From: Flammeovirga pectinis
GTDB taxonomy: Bacteria; Bacteroidota; Bacteroidia; Cytophagales; Flammeovirgaceae
Reading direction: 5' to 3'
DNA: 64,000 nucleotides
Assembly: GCF_003970675.1 (NCBI RefSeq)
Contig: NZ_CP034563.1
Coordinates: forward strand, 1-64,000
In this document: piece after piece, positions 8,375 to 17,142 of the stretch
How the letters are laid out: each line of letters opens with the position of its first letter
Position numbering within the stretch: the stretch's first letter is position 1
Made by a program: the position numbers and the translations under genes
Notes under the pieces: model-generated
Database searches by the model: none
What the model saw: only the letters and a program-made list of their open reading frames with translations
What the model was told of the DNA's origin: nothing

Positions 8375-11300
8375 ATGAAAAAATACATTAAGAGGTTTAC
8401 TAGATATAATTTAATTTTGATGAGTCTCTTTCTTACAATTTCAGCTTGTGAGAAAGACGACCCAGATATGCCAGGAACAAAAAAAGAAAGTTCTAAAGTA
8501 AACGTTCAGGTTACCCACTCTATCTCACAATTAAAAGAGTTATACGACGGGTCTGATTTATTTGATATTAATGAAGATATCACCATCCAAGGAACAGTAA
8601 TTTCTTCGGATTCTACAGGAAACATTTTTAAATCAATTTTTTTAATTGATGATTCTGGACAAGGTATTCAAGTCAAAGTAAATAAGACAGAACTTTATCT
8701 TGATTATAAAATTGGTCAAAGACTTTTTATAAAATGTAAAGATTTAATGTTAGGTCAGTATGGAGGAATCATACAAATTGGAGGAGAATACAAAGGTAAA
8801 ATTGGTAGTATTGATGAAGCACTTATTGCTGATCATATTATAAAAGGAGCATTAGAAAATATTCCAACACCTACTAAGTTAGATTTAACAGCTCTTCCTA
8901 AGGAGATTGAAAAATTATACAATACTTGGGTAACTTTAGAAAATGTACAATTTGTTGAACAAAACGTAAATTATACAGACGGTCAGAAAACTACAAATAG
9001 AGTAATAACAATTGCTTCTGGAGAAAAAGTAGCTGTTAGGACTTCTAATATGTCTAGTTTTGCAGGAGAAAAATTACCTACAAAAAGTGGTAGTATAACT
9101 GCTATTTTATCTGCTTTTAATGGCGATTTACAATTAACTATCAACTCTTTAGACGATGTAAAATTTGAAGCTCCTCGTTTCAATATCTCTGCCGGAAACG
9201 GAAAAGGTACTTTAGCAGATCCTTTTGATATAAAAGCCGCAGCAGCAAGAGAAGGTGAAAAAGAAGTTTGGGTAAAAGGTTATATTATAGGTTCAATTAA
9301 TGGTAAATCTTTTAAAGATGACTTTGTTCTCGGTTCGCAAACATCTTCTTCGGTTTCTAATGTATTAATTGATACAGATAAAGACGTCAAAGATGCTACA
9401 AGTGCTTTTCCAATTCAGTTATCTGATTTACAGCTTCGTTCTGATTTAAATTTAAAAGACAATAAAGTTAATTACAAAAAAGAAATCTGGATTAAAGGTG
9501 ATTTAGAAAGTTACTTTTCTACAACAGGTTTAAAGAATGTCACTGCTTATTCTTTTGATGGTAAAACAGTTGTTTCAGTACAAGGAAGTAGTAATACTAT
9601 TGGTTTAGGAAATGAAATTAAAGGTAGCGAATTTACTAAATCTACTATTGATTTTATTACTTGGAATGAAACAACTTCTGGAGCAATTTGGGAAAGTAGT
9701 AATCAAAAAGTTGGTGTAAATGCTTTCAAAAAAGGTGCTACTTCAGCATGGATGATCTCTAAAAATGAGGTCGACTTTTCTGCCCTTACCACACCTAGAT
9801 TAATTATTACAGAGGAACTTAATTACTTCTCAGATTTTAAAGATATTGAAGTTCTAGCATCTACCGATTATAAAGGTGGCGATCCTACAAAAGCCAATTG
9901 GTCTGTCTTGAATGTAGATGGTGTTCGTAAAAATGCAGGAGAAAATGAAGTCCAATTTGATGTATCAGGAAGTGCTTATATCGCATTTAGATATAAGTCT
10001 TCAGATACAAAATCTATGGAATGGTCTATTAAGAGTGTAGAAGCTGCAGAAAAAGTTGCTGTACAACCTGCTGATCCTGTTGAGGGAGATGGTTTAACAA
10101 TAGCAACAGCATTTAATGTTGCTGGGGTTAAAGCAAATCAAGGAGCTGCAAAAAATAAAGACTATAAATGGGCAAAAGGTAAAATTGTTGGTTACTTAAC
10201 TAGTGCAGGTTTTATGGCAGGTACAGCAGGAGCTGGAAATACAAACATAGTAATTGCACTAAGAGATAACGAAACCAACGAAGATAAATTAGTGAGTGTT
10301 CAACTAAGTAAAGGCTATATCAGAGACGGTTTAAATTTAGTTGATAATCCTTCTTACTTAAATAAAATTATTTGGGTAAAGGGTGCATTCGAAAAATATT
10401 ATGGCCTTGAAGGTATTAAATCAATAAAGGCTTTCTCTATTGATGGTAGTACTGAAGTTCAAGACCCAGGGAGTATTGTACATCCTATTTTAGGACAAGG
10501 AACTGATATTTTAGGAAGTTCACTTGTGGCTACATCAATAGATTTTAGTACTTGGAATGTTACATCTTCTGAAATGATATGGACAGCAAAAAGTAGTAGT
10601 GCAAGTATTAATGGTAACGGAAAGGGAACAAATAATTCGTGGTTAATCTCTAAATCTACAGTAGATTTTTCATCACTTACTACACCTAGATTATTTATTA
10701 CTGAACAGATTTCATCTTTTAAAGCACTTACTAATGTTAGAATTGTTTATTCAACAAACTACTCTGGTAATGGAGACCCAACAGCTGCAACATGGACTGA
10801 CTTTACTGTAGATGGAACAAGAGTAACATCTGGAAGTACAACAACTCTTTTAGAACAACCTACTGGAGCAAATAATATCTACATCGCTTTTGTTTATACA
10901 AATAATGATGATTCTGATGCTTCGAGTTGGTCTATTTCTAGTGTTAAAGCTGATGATAAACCAACTGGTCCAATTTTACCTGCTGGTGTTAATTTAGGAG
11001 ATGCTTCTGTAAGTGGTTTTTCTGATCTAATAATTTCAGAATACGTTGAAGGTTCTGCTACTGCCAATAGATTTATTGAGCTATATAATGGAACCGGAAG
11101 TGAAGTTGATTTATCAGAATATGTATTGAAAAAAGACTCGAATGGTAAAGGTACTTTTAGTTCTAAAATATCATTGAGTGAGAAACTTCCTAATGGGGCA
11201 ACTTTGGTAATAATGTACAAAGCAGAATCTGCAAATGTACTCCCTGCAGGTGTAACGGGTAAAAGGAATGGCTCTTTATCAATTACAGGTAATGATATGG

Positions 11301-11506
11301 TTGCTTTATTTAAAAAAGCAACTGATACAGAAATTGATAGGATTGGTATTAAAACTTCTTCAGATTTTGCAAAGGATATTACCTATGTAAGAGAGAAATC
11401 TGTAAGATCTCCCAAAGCAGGAGAAGTAGACCCTAGCACTTCTTCAGAGTGGGTGGCTAAATCAAAAGATGATTTTTCTAACCTTGGTTCTCACTCATAC
11501 AAATAA
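8375..11506 (+). CDS. Large surface lipoprotein: DUF5689, tandem OB-like (DUF6359) domains, lamin-tail domain
   Basis: The 1043-residue protein begins with a lipobox (LTISAC, Cys about 25). A DUF5689 domain follows (about 45-270: ITIQGTVISSDSTGN, GQGIQVKV). Two copies of a longer unit come next: a DUF6359-like OB fold (KEVWVKGYIIGSINGK near 300; YKWAKGKIVGYLTSAG near 600) followed by a beta-sandwich segment (SAWMISKNEVDFSALTTPRL; NSWLISKSTVDFSSLTTPRL). The C-terminus is a lamin-tail domain (DLIISEYVEGSATANRFIELYN, about 885-1000). OB folds often bind nucleic acid or oligosaccharide, so this could be the surface substrate-binding partner of the TonB receptor 46 bp upstream. That role is inferred. 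The internal duplication covers roughly 300 residues per copy. Confidence 0.75.
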   Translation: MKKYIKRFTRYNLILMSLFLTISACEKDDPDMPGTKKESSKVNVQVTHSISQLKELYDGSDLFDINEDITIQGTVISSDSTGNIFKSIFLIDDSGQGIQVKVNKTELYLDYKIGQRLFIKCKDLMLGQYGGIIQIGGEYKGKIGSIDEALIADHIIKGALENIPTPTKLDLTALPKEIEKLYNTWVTLENVQFVEQNVNYTDGQKTTNRVITIASGEKVAVRTSNMSSFAGEKLPTKSGSITAILSAFNGDLQLTINSLDDVKFEAPRFNISAGNGKGTLADPFDIKAAAAREGEKEVWVKGYIIGSINGKSFKDDFVLGSQTSSSVSNVLIDTDKDVKDATSAFPIQLSDLQLRSDLNLKDNKVNYKKEIWIKGDLESYFSTTGLKNVTAYSFDGKTVVSVQGSSNTIGLGNEIKGSEFTKSTIDFITWNETTSGAIWESSNQKVGVNAFKKGATSAWMISKNEVDFSALTTPRLIITEELNYFSDFKDIEVLASTDYKGGDPTKANWSVLNVDGVRKNAGENEVQFDVSGSAYIAFRYKSSDTKSMEWSIKSVEAAEKVAVQPADPVEGDGLTIATAFNVAGVKANQGAAKNKDYKWAKGKIVGYLTSAGFMAGTAGAGNTNIVIALRDNETNEDKLVSVQLSKGYIRDGLNLVDNPSYLNKIIWVKGAFEKYYGLEGIKSIKAFSIDGSTEVQDPGSIVHPILGQGTDILGSSLVATSIDFSTWNVTSSEMIWTAKSSSASINGNGKGTNNSWLISKSTVDFSSLTTPRLFITEQISSFKALTNVRIVYSTNYSGNGDPTAATWTDFTVDGTRVTSGSTTTLLEQPTGANNIYIAFVYTNNDDSDASSWSISSVKADDKPTGPILPAGVNLGDASVSGFSDLIISEYVEGSATANRFIELYNGTGSEVDLSEYVLKKDSNGKGTFSSKISLSEKLPNGATLVIMYKAESANVLPAGVTGKRNGSLSITGNDMVALFKKATDTEIDRIGIKTSSDFAKDITYVREKSVRSPKAGEVDPSTSSEWVAKSKDDFSNLGSHSYK

Positions 11507-11514
11507 TAAATAAC

Positions 11515-11546
11515 TGCTTGATGAGAGTTAAACCTCTCATCAAGCA
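11515..11546 (+). promoter_or_regulatory. Strong intercistronic hairpin between the two lipoprotein genes
   Basis: TGCTTGATGAGAG and CTCTCATCAAGCA form a perfect 13-bp stem with a 6-base loop, placed between two co-directional genes. The flanking bases are ATAGCTTC, with no T run, so it is unlikely to terminate. It more likely marks processing or 3'-end stabilisation of the upstream message. Confidence 0.7.
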
Positions 11547-11574
11547 ATAGCTTCATATAGTAACAAAAATTATC

Positions 11575-13692
11575 ATGAATCATATTTTCAATAAAGGTCG
11601 ATTAATAATCATATCACTTTGTCTGTTTCTTTCAGCATGTGTAGATACAGATTATACCAATCCTTCAGAAATAAATAAGGCATTACCAACTGCCACTTTA
11701 TCTATTGCAGAATTAAAAGCACTGCACATTGGAGGTGATAACGATACAACATCAATTCCTTCAAATATTATTATAAAAGGACAAGTTGTTTCTTCTGATA
11801 AAGAAGGCAATATCTATAAAGAATTATACATTCAAGATGCTACTGGAGGTATATTAGTGCGTGTAGATATGTCGCCTGTATATACCAAATTCCAATTGGG
11901 TCAAGAAATTTCTATTGCTTGTGGCAACTTAGTTCTTGGTTCTTATGCTTCAAATATTCAGTTAGGAATTCCATCGTTAAATAAAGGTGTTCCTGCTGCT
12001 GGTAGAATTCCTTCTCCATTAATTCAACAATACTTTAGTACTGGCGAAGTTAAAGAAGTGGCAATTGCTACTATTACCGTTAAGGAATTGATAGAAAATC
12101 TTTCTACATACGCAGGTAAAAGAGTTAAAATTGATAGCCTTACAGTTATTAATAATGATGCCGGAAAAACTTTTGCTGATGCTGTAAATGAAGCTACTGA
12201 AAATCGTTATTTTAATGATGCTTCTACAACAGAAAATATTAATGTTAGAACAAGTGGTTTTTCAGATTTTGCAGGTGATAAACTTCCTGAAGGAAAAGGT
12301 ACTATATATGGTGTAGTTTCAAGATTTAGAGACGAGCCTCAACTTATTATTAATAATCCTAGAGAGGATGTTATTGATTTTAAAGCTGTTGAAAATCAAA
12401 AACCTTCAGGCCCTATTGCCATTAAAACTGTAGATCAATTGAACGAAGCGTTTGATGGAACAACAAAATACGATGAAATTGCTTTAGAAAATTGGCTCAA
12501 TATTTCTGAAGAAGGGACAAGAAAATGGTATATCAATGATTACAAAGGAAATACTTACGCTAATATTTCTGTTTTTAAAGCGAATGAAAAAAGAGTAAAC
12601 TGGCTTATCACTCCTAAATTAAATGTTGTTGCAGCTAAAGACAAAACTATATCTTTCAGAACAAGACAAGAGTATTCTACAGGTGCTGTTTTAAAAGTGA
12701 TGGTTTCTGCAAATTACGATGGCTCTGCAGCTCCTTCTGATGCTAAATTTACATGGACAGAAGTAAATGCTAAACTAAGTAATGACGGGCAATCTGGTTA
12801 TGGTAGTTGGACAACCTCTGGTGCTGTAGATTTATCTTCGTACGGAAATGTAGTTGTAGCTTTCTACTATGAAGGTGAAGAGGGTGTTACAGATGGAGGA
12901 TATTCTATTGATGATATTGTTTTTAACTATACAAAAGATCCAATTATACCAGGTCAAGGATATGTATTATTAGATACTATAAAAAGTGATCATACATTAA
13001 TTCCTAGTACAACTGCTCAATTTAGTTATACAGATCAAGAAATTATCCGTCATGATGGCTATTATTTAGCCTATAATGAAGATACTGAAAACCCAATTTG
13101 GGTGGCATATGTGCTTACAGCTGCAGATGTTTCAGGTAGTATATCTAGAACAGATGATTTTAGAATTGACACAAGCATATCTACCAAATCAACCAACAGT
13201 AAATCATTTAGAACAGGAGGTAGTTTAAACTATACCTACGATCGTGGTCATATTAAACCAGCAAGTGATTCTAAATTATCAGCTTCTGAAATGAGTGATA
13301 GTTTTTATATGTCGAATATGTCTCCGCAAACAAGTGAGTTAAATCAAAAAGAATGGCGATTCTTGGAAGAACATGTAAGAGACCTTGCTACTCAAAATGG
13401 TAAAATCTATGTTGTTTCTGGTCCTGTGCTAGATAAAAACTACCATGAATGGATTGACAGAGGTGTTGATGATGATGGTGATGGCGACATTGACAAAGTA
13501 GCCGTACCAAAAGCTTATTATAAAGTGGTTTTAGTTCTTAAAAATGGAACACCAGAAGTACATGCTTGGATTCTTCCAAATAAGGATAAATCTCAAGGGA
13601 ACCTCAATAAATATTCTACCTACAAGGTAACTTTACAAGAGTTAGAAACGAGAACAAATATTGATTTCTTCAATAGAGTTCAAGGATTATAA
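11575..13692 (+). CDS. Surface lipoprotein: DUF5689 domain fused to a DNA/RNA non-specific endonuclease
   Basis: The 705-residue protein has a lipobox (LFLSAC), a DUF5689 domain (about 40-270: IIIKGQVVSSDKEGNIYKEL), a choice-of-anchor-type beta-sandwich (about 280-460: WLNISEEGTRKWYINDYKG, SYGNVVVAFYYEGEEG) and a C-terminal NUC1/NucA-like domain. In the nuclease domain DRGHIKP carries the general-base His at residue 559, and NMSPQTSELNQKEWRFLEE supplies the metal-binding Asn and the conserved Trp-Leu-Glu. The family cuts single- and double-stranded DNA and RNA without sequence preference. The DDDGDGDIDK stretch (about 640) is an insert that may bind calcium. It closes the operon and is followed by a terminator. 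Lipid anchoring would keep the activity at the cell surface. Confidence 0.88.
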   Translation: MNHIFNKGRLIIISLCLFLSACVDTDYTNPSEINKALPTATLSIAELKALHIGGDNDTTSIPSNIIIKGQVVSSDKEGNIYKELYIQDATGGILVRVDMSPVYTKFQLGQEISIACGNLVLGSYASNIQLGIPSLNKGVPAAGRIPSPLIQQYFSTGEVKEVAIATITVKELIENLSTYAGKRVKIDSLTVINNDAGKTFADAVNEATENRYFNDASTTENINVRTSGFSDFAGDKLPEGKGTIYGVVSRFRDEPQLIINNPREDVIDFKAVENQKPSGPIAIKTVDQLNEAFDGTTKYDEIALENWLNISEEGTRKWYINDYKGNTYANISVFKANEKRVNWLITPKLNVVAAKDKTISFRTRQEYSTGAVLKVMVSANYDGSAAPSDAKFTWTEVNAKLSNDGQSGYGSWTTSGAVDLSSYGNVVVAFYYEGEEGVTDGGYSIDDIVFNYTKDPIIPGQGYVLLDTIKSDHTLIPSTTAQFSYTDQEIIRHDGYYLAYNEDTENPIWVAYVLTAADVSGSISRTDDFRIDTSISTKSTNSKSFRTGGSLNYTYDRGHIKPASDSKLSASEMSDSFYMSNMSPQTSELNQKEWRFLEEHVRDLATQNGKIYVVSGPVLDKNYHEWIDRGVDDDGDGDIDKVAVPKAYYKVVLVLKNGTPEVHAWILPNKDKSQGNLNKYSTYKVTLQELETRTNIDFFNRVQGL

Positions 13693-13710
13693 ACTAAATT
13701 CTTAAAAAAG

Positions 13711-13756
13711 AAAAGACTCCAATATTAGTGTTTCCGCTATGTATTGGAGTCTTTTT
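13711..13756. terminator. Bidirectional terminator between the nuclease operon and the M43 protease gene
   Basis: AAAAGACTCCAATA pairs perfectly with TATTGGAGTCTTTT across a 17-base loop, with T runs on both strands. It separates two convergent genes. Confidence 0.85.
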
Positions 13757-13773
13757 ATTTTGAAATATTTTTC

Positions 13774-14709
13774 TTATTCTATAATTAGTCCTCTCCTATT
13801 TTCACTTTTAAGGACTTCATTCATTTTATCACATTGTCCTTGAGTAAACATATTTTGAACTACAGAATAATTCATAAAGTTATTTTCCAGAGGCGGTCCA
13901 AAAAGTTCCTCGCAAGGCCTATAACCCATTACAAACATATAAGGTGTGTCATCAATTTCATCATCATAATCGTTAGCATAAAATTGATATCCATTCCGCT
14001 CATAAATTAATTCGTTTACACCATTTTCAATATAATTCCTCATTTTACTGCAATCTATTTCACTTGGATATGTTTTCCCAAATGTATGGTATAAACCTAA
14101 ATAGTGTCCTAATTCATGCGTAAATGTAGACGAAAGAACTCCTTTATTAAAGGCTTTACCATATACATAAATACCACCTTTAACCATATCTGTTGAACCT
14201 TCATTTTGAGGGAGTCTTGTGTGTCCAAAACCTTCAGAATCTGTATATGGTATCAAGAAAAAGTTTACATATTTTGTTCCATCTACATCTTCATGCTCTT
14301 GACGAACTAAGTCTCCCGAAACTGAATCTTCTAAACCTGCTGAAAGGTTTGTTGTTGTCATTGCAGAGAATTCAGTAGTATCAAATAAAAATACAATTTT
14401 AGGAATTTGATAGATAGCCCCAAATCCTTTTTCAATCTCTTGATTGGGCAGTGTACTAGAAAGTGTGGTATTAATAGAATCTACCAACTCTAAAATTTGA
14501 TCTTCGGTATAAAAACTATCTTCAGAAGAATACTGATGTACTGCTAATCTTAACTTAGTTACATTCTCAACTCCGTTCCATCTATTATTAAACTTTTCTA
14601 GTTCAGAATACTCAATTTTTGGAACGGTACTATTCGTTTCTTGTTCTTGTTTTGAGCAAGAAATAAATACAACTAAAAAAGATAAAAAGAGGTATTTGTA
14701 AAATGTCAT
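13774..14709 (-). CDS. M43-family (pappalysin/cytophagalysin) zinc metalloprotease lipoprotein
   Basis: The 311-residue protein has a lipobox (VVFISCSK) and the extended zinc motif HELGHYLGLYH (residues 198-208), followed by a Met-turn (NNFMNYS) near the C-terminus, both hallmarks of the M43 metzincins. It is short for the family and carries no T9SS tail, which fits lipid anchoring rather than T9SS release. Cys residues in IDCSK and RPCEEL may form a disulfide, as in other M43 enzymes. The gene stands alone: a bidirectional terminator lies downstream and the next minus-strand operon ends with its own terminator. Substrate unknown. Confidence 0.88.
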   Translation of the reverse strand: MTFYKYLFLSFLVVFISCSKQEQETNSTVPKIEYSELEKFNNRWNGVENVTKLRLAVHQYSSEDSFYTEDQILELVDSINTTLSSTLPNQEIEKGFGAIYQIPKIVFLFDTTEFSAMTTTNLSAGLEDSVSGDLVRQEHEDVDGTKYVNFFLIPYTDSEGFGHTRLPQNEGSTDMVKGGIYVYGKAFNKGVLSSTFTHELGHYLGLYHTFGKTYPSEIDCSKMRNYIENGVNELIYERNGYQFYANDYDDEIDDTPYMFVMGYRPCEELFGPPLENNFMNYSVVQNMFTQGQCDKMNEVLKSENRRGLIIE

Positions 14710-14817
14710 ATTAGGCTTTTAATATTTTGAAAATAGTAAGTAATTAGTATTAAGTACTTCTATTGACAATCTATTTTACTACTAAGACAAATTGTATTAA
14801 AGAATAATTTCAATCTA

Positions 14818-14860
14818 TAAAAAATGCACCATCTGATTCTATTCAAATGATGCATTTTTA
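14818..14860 (-). terminator. Terminator after the export operon
   Basis: AAAAATGCA pairs with TGCATTTTT, with additional ATC/GAT pairing inside. It lies 40 bp past the stop of the methyltransferase gene on the minus strand. Confidence 0.75.
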
Positions 14861-14899
14861 ATCAATTAATTTTGATTGGAGAATTAATGTTACAAATTA

Positions 14900-15721
14900 T
14901 CACTTTTTCCAAAAAACTGATAAATGATCTATTTCTATAATCTCAGAATCGATTTTATGTTCTAATCTATAATCTAATACTGCTTTTTTACATGCCTCTA
15001 CAGCTCCCCAATCATCAATAATTATGTAGCCTCCAATAGATAATTTTGGGTACAAATTAGTTAAACTATCCATTGTAGACTCGTACATATCTCCATCTAA
15101 CCTTAATAATGATAGTTTTTTTATTTTATCAGTCGACAAAGTGTCTTTAAACCACCCTTTTAAAAACTTTACATTTTGAGTCAATAAATCATATTTCTTG
15201 AAATTATTTTTTACTGTATCTAAATTTATAGACAATTCTTCCATTTTATATAAATAGTCTCCTTTGTCTTCTTTATATTTCTCTACATTTGGCATTGGTA
15301 ACCCCTCAAAAGAATCGGCTACCCAAACATTTCTGTGTAATTCATTATTTAATTTTAATAATGCATTCATGAAAATTGTACAACCACCTCTCCATACTCC
15401 AGTTTCAATTAAATCACCAGGTATTCCATTCTTGATAATATCGTTAATACAAAATTCAATATTATCTAACCTTTTTAAACCGACCATTGTATCAGCATAA
15501 ATAGGCCAATCATTACCATTAACCCTATCTTCGTAATTAGATCTGACAATTCTTGTTATTGCTAATTTTCTTGATCTAAAAAAAGAATCTAACACTCGTA
15601 AAATTTTAAATCTCAAATTTGGATTTTTTGGTGGATATAAGGGAGAATATTCATCAATACCAATTCTATGATAGTCAATAAGTACTTTCTTGAGTAGAGA
15701 AATATATAATTTATCTTTCAT
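14900..15721 (-). CDS. TylF/macrocin-type O-methyltransferase family protein
   Basis: The 273-residue protein carries the TylF-family signature: GDLIETGVWRGGC (SAM-binding motif I), VWVADSFEGLP, LRLDGDMYESTMDSL and the metal-binding GGYIIIDDWG followed by a C-terminal IDHLSVFWKK. Family members methylate hydroxyls on sugars of macrolides and other natural products using S-adenosylmethionine and a divalent metal. It starts 4 bp after the stop of the TolC gene and so is the last gene of the ABC-HlyD-TolC operon. That location suggests it modifies whatever the operon exports or a surface glycan, but the substrate cannot be read from sequence. No signal peptide; cytoplasmic. Confidence 0.85.
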   Translation of the reverse strand: MKDKLYISLLKKVLIDYHRIGIDEYSPLYPPKNPNLRFKILRVLDSFFRSRKLAITRIVRSNYEDRVNGNDWPIYADTMVGLKRLDNIEFCINDIIKNGIPGDLIETGVWRGGCTIFMNALLKLNNELHRNVWVADSFEGLPMPNVEKYKEDKGDYLYKMEELSINLDTVKNNFKKYDLLTQNVKFLKGWFKDTLSTDKIKKLSLLRLDGDMYESTMDSLTNLYPKLSIGGYIIIDDWGAVEACKKAVLDYRLEHKIDSEIIEIDHLSVFWKK

Positions 15722-15725
15722 ATTA

Positions 15726-17141
15726 CTATTTCATTACCGGTGGTACACCTGCTGTCCAATTTAATTCTGCTACAGATTTAGCATATTCTGCTTTCATCTT
15801 AAATAGCTTTGTTTCAGCTTCTAAAAGTTTACCCTCTCTTACATTCATATAAAAGACTGTACTTTCTCCCGCTTCGAATTTATCTGCTTCACCTTGGAGT
15901 AAAATTTGATAATTGACAGACATTTCTTGTTGCATATCAGTCAATTCAACGTAATTTTCTACGGCTATAAATGCTCTTCTTATATTATTCGACACCTCTC
16001 TTTTCTTCATAATCATTGAGAGCTCATTGTCTTGAATTTTCAATTTTGACATCTGAAGTTTTGCTCTTTCTTTTCGTAAGAATAAAGGCATAGAAAAAGT
16101 AGCTCCAAATTTATAATTTTCTCCTAAACCATACTCCCAACCACTTACAGGTGTAGTACCTAAGTAATTGTATTTTAAGTTAAGCTCTGGTTTAACAGCT
16201 TCTTTTGCCATTCTTTGATCAATAGCTAAAATAGAATTTTTTGCTTGTAACCCTATAATATCTGGGTGAGCAATATTTGCTTCGATAATCAATTGATCTA
16301 CAGAAGGAAGTATTTCTACTTTTAACTCTTCAGGGAGAATCTCAGGTAATAATTCTAATGGTTTACCCTCGTCTGTCCACATATGGTTAGACAGTACTAA
16401 ACGAGCTTTTTGTAAATCCATTTGAGCCATTCTCAAATTAATTTCTCTTTGTTGAATTGTAATTTTTGCTTCAACCCCATCAACAGTGGCCAAATCTCCT
16501 TGTCGAATTCTTTCATCAACAGATTCCATTCTAAATTGAGCAAGTTCATATCCTTCCAATGCTAGTCTATATTGATGGTAGGTATAATACCACTCCCAAT
16601 AATCTTTAGCAATCTGTAATATCAACTTATTGATAAGCTTTATCTGGTCTGCTTCTGCCAATTTCTGCATGGCATGACTTTTCTTTAAAGCTGCTCTACG
16701 TTCATCCATCAAAAGACCTTTTAAAACAGGAAGTTCTAACCCAATATACATCAGACCATTTCCTCCATCGGTGTCATTTTCAGGATTAAGTTTATATCCA
16801 TCATTTCGTTCGTAGCCCACATTAATATTACCAGCCCACAAAGGAATTTTAGCATAAGAATTCCATTTCTGATAGTATTCATTATTCTTAAATACTTTCT
16901 GATCGTACTTCGATTCTAGTTTTGGATCAAAATATCCTTTACCCAATCGAATTTGCATTTGACCTTGTGCTGATAATAATTCTGCTTGTTGAGCTACTGG
17001 ATGATAAACCATTATCATTTGGTATAAATCATCTAGTGTTAACTTCTTAATTGTGCTATCTGCCTCTACGTCTTGTGCTAAACCTTGTGATATAAAGCTA
17101 AGCGAGAGCACACACAATAAGTAAGAAAATATTCTTTTCAT
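15726..17141 (-). CDS. TolC-family outer-membrane efflux protein
   Basis: I start it at the ATG at 17141, which gives the signal peptide MKRIFSYLLCVLSLSFISQGLAQ and 471 residues; the upstream extension to 17192 lies inside the HlyD gene. The mature part has the two-repeat helical pattern of TolC proteins, with long coiled-coil-like stretches (LALEGYELAQFRMESVDERIRQGDL, repeat two with LLQGEADKFEAGES) and the late motif LNWTAGV. It forms the outer-membrane channel for the HlyD adaptor and ABC component encoded just upstream; its start is 1 bp from the HlyD stop. Confidence 0.88.
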   Translation of the reverse strand: MKRIFSYLLCVLSLSFISQGLAQDVEADSTIKKLTLDDLYQMIMVYHPVAQQAELLSAQGQMQIRLGKGYFDPKLESKYDQKVFKNNEYYQKWNSYAKIPLWAGNINVGYERNDGYKLNPENDTDGGNGLMYIGLELPVLKGLLMDERRAALKKSHAMQKLAEADQIKLINKLILQIAKDYWEWYYTYHQYRLALEGYELAQFRMESVDERIRQGDLATVDGVEAKITIQQREINLRMAQMDLQKARLVLSNHMWTDEGKPLELLPEILPEELKVEILPSVDQLIIEANIAHPDIIGLQAKNSILAIDQRMAKEAVKPELNLKYNYLGTTPVSGWEYGLGENYKFGATFSMPLFLRKERAKLQMSKLKIQDNELSMIMKKREVSNNIRRAFIAVENYVELTDMQQEMSVNYQILLQGEADKFEAGESTVFYMNVREGKLLEAETKLFKMKAEYAKSVAELNWTAGVPPVMK

Positions 17142-17142
17142 G

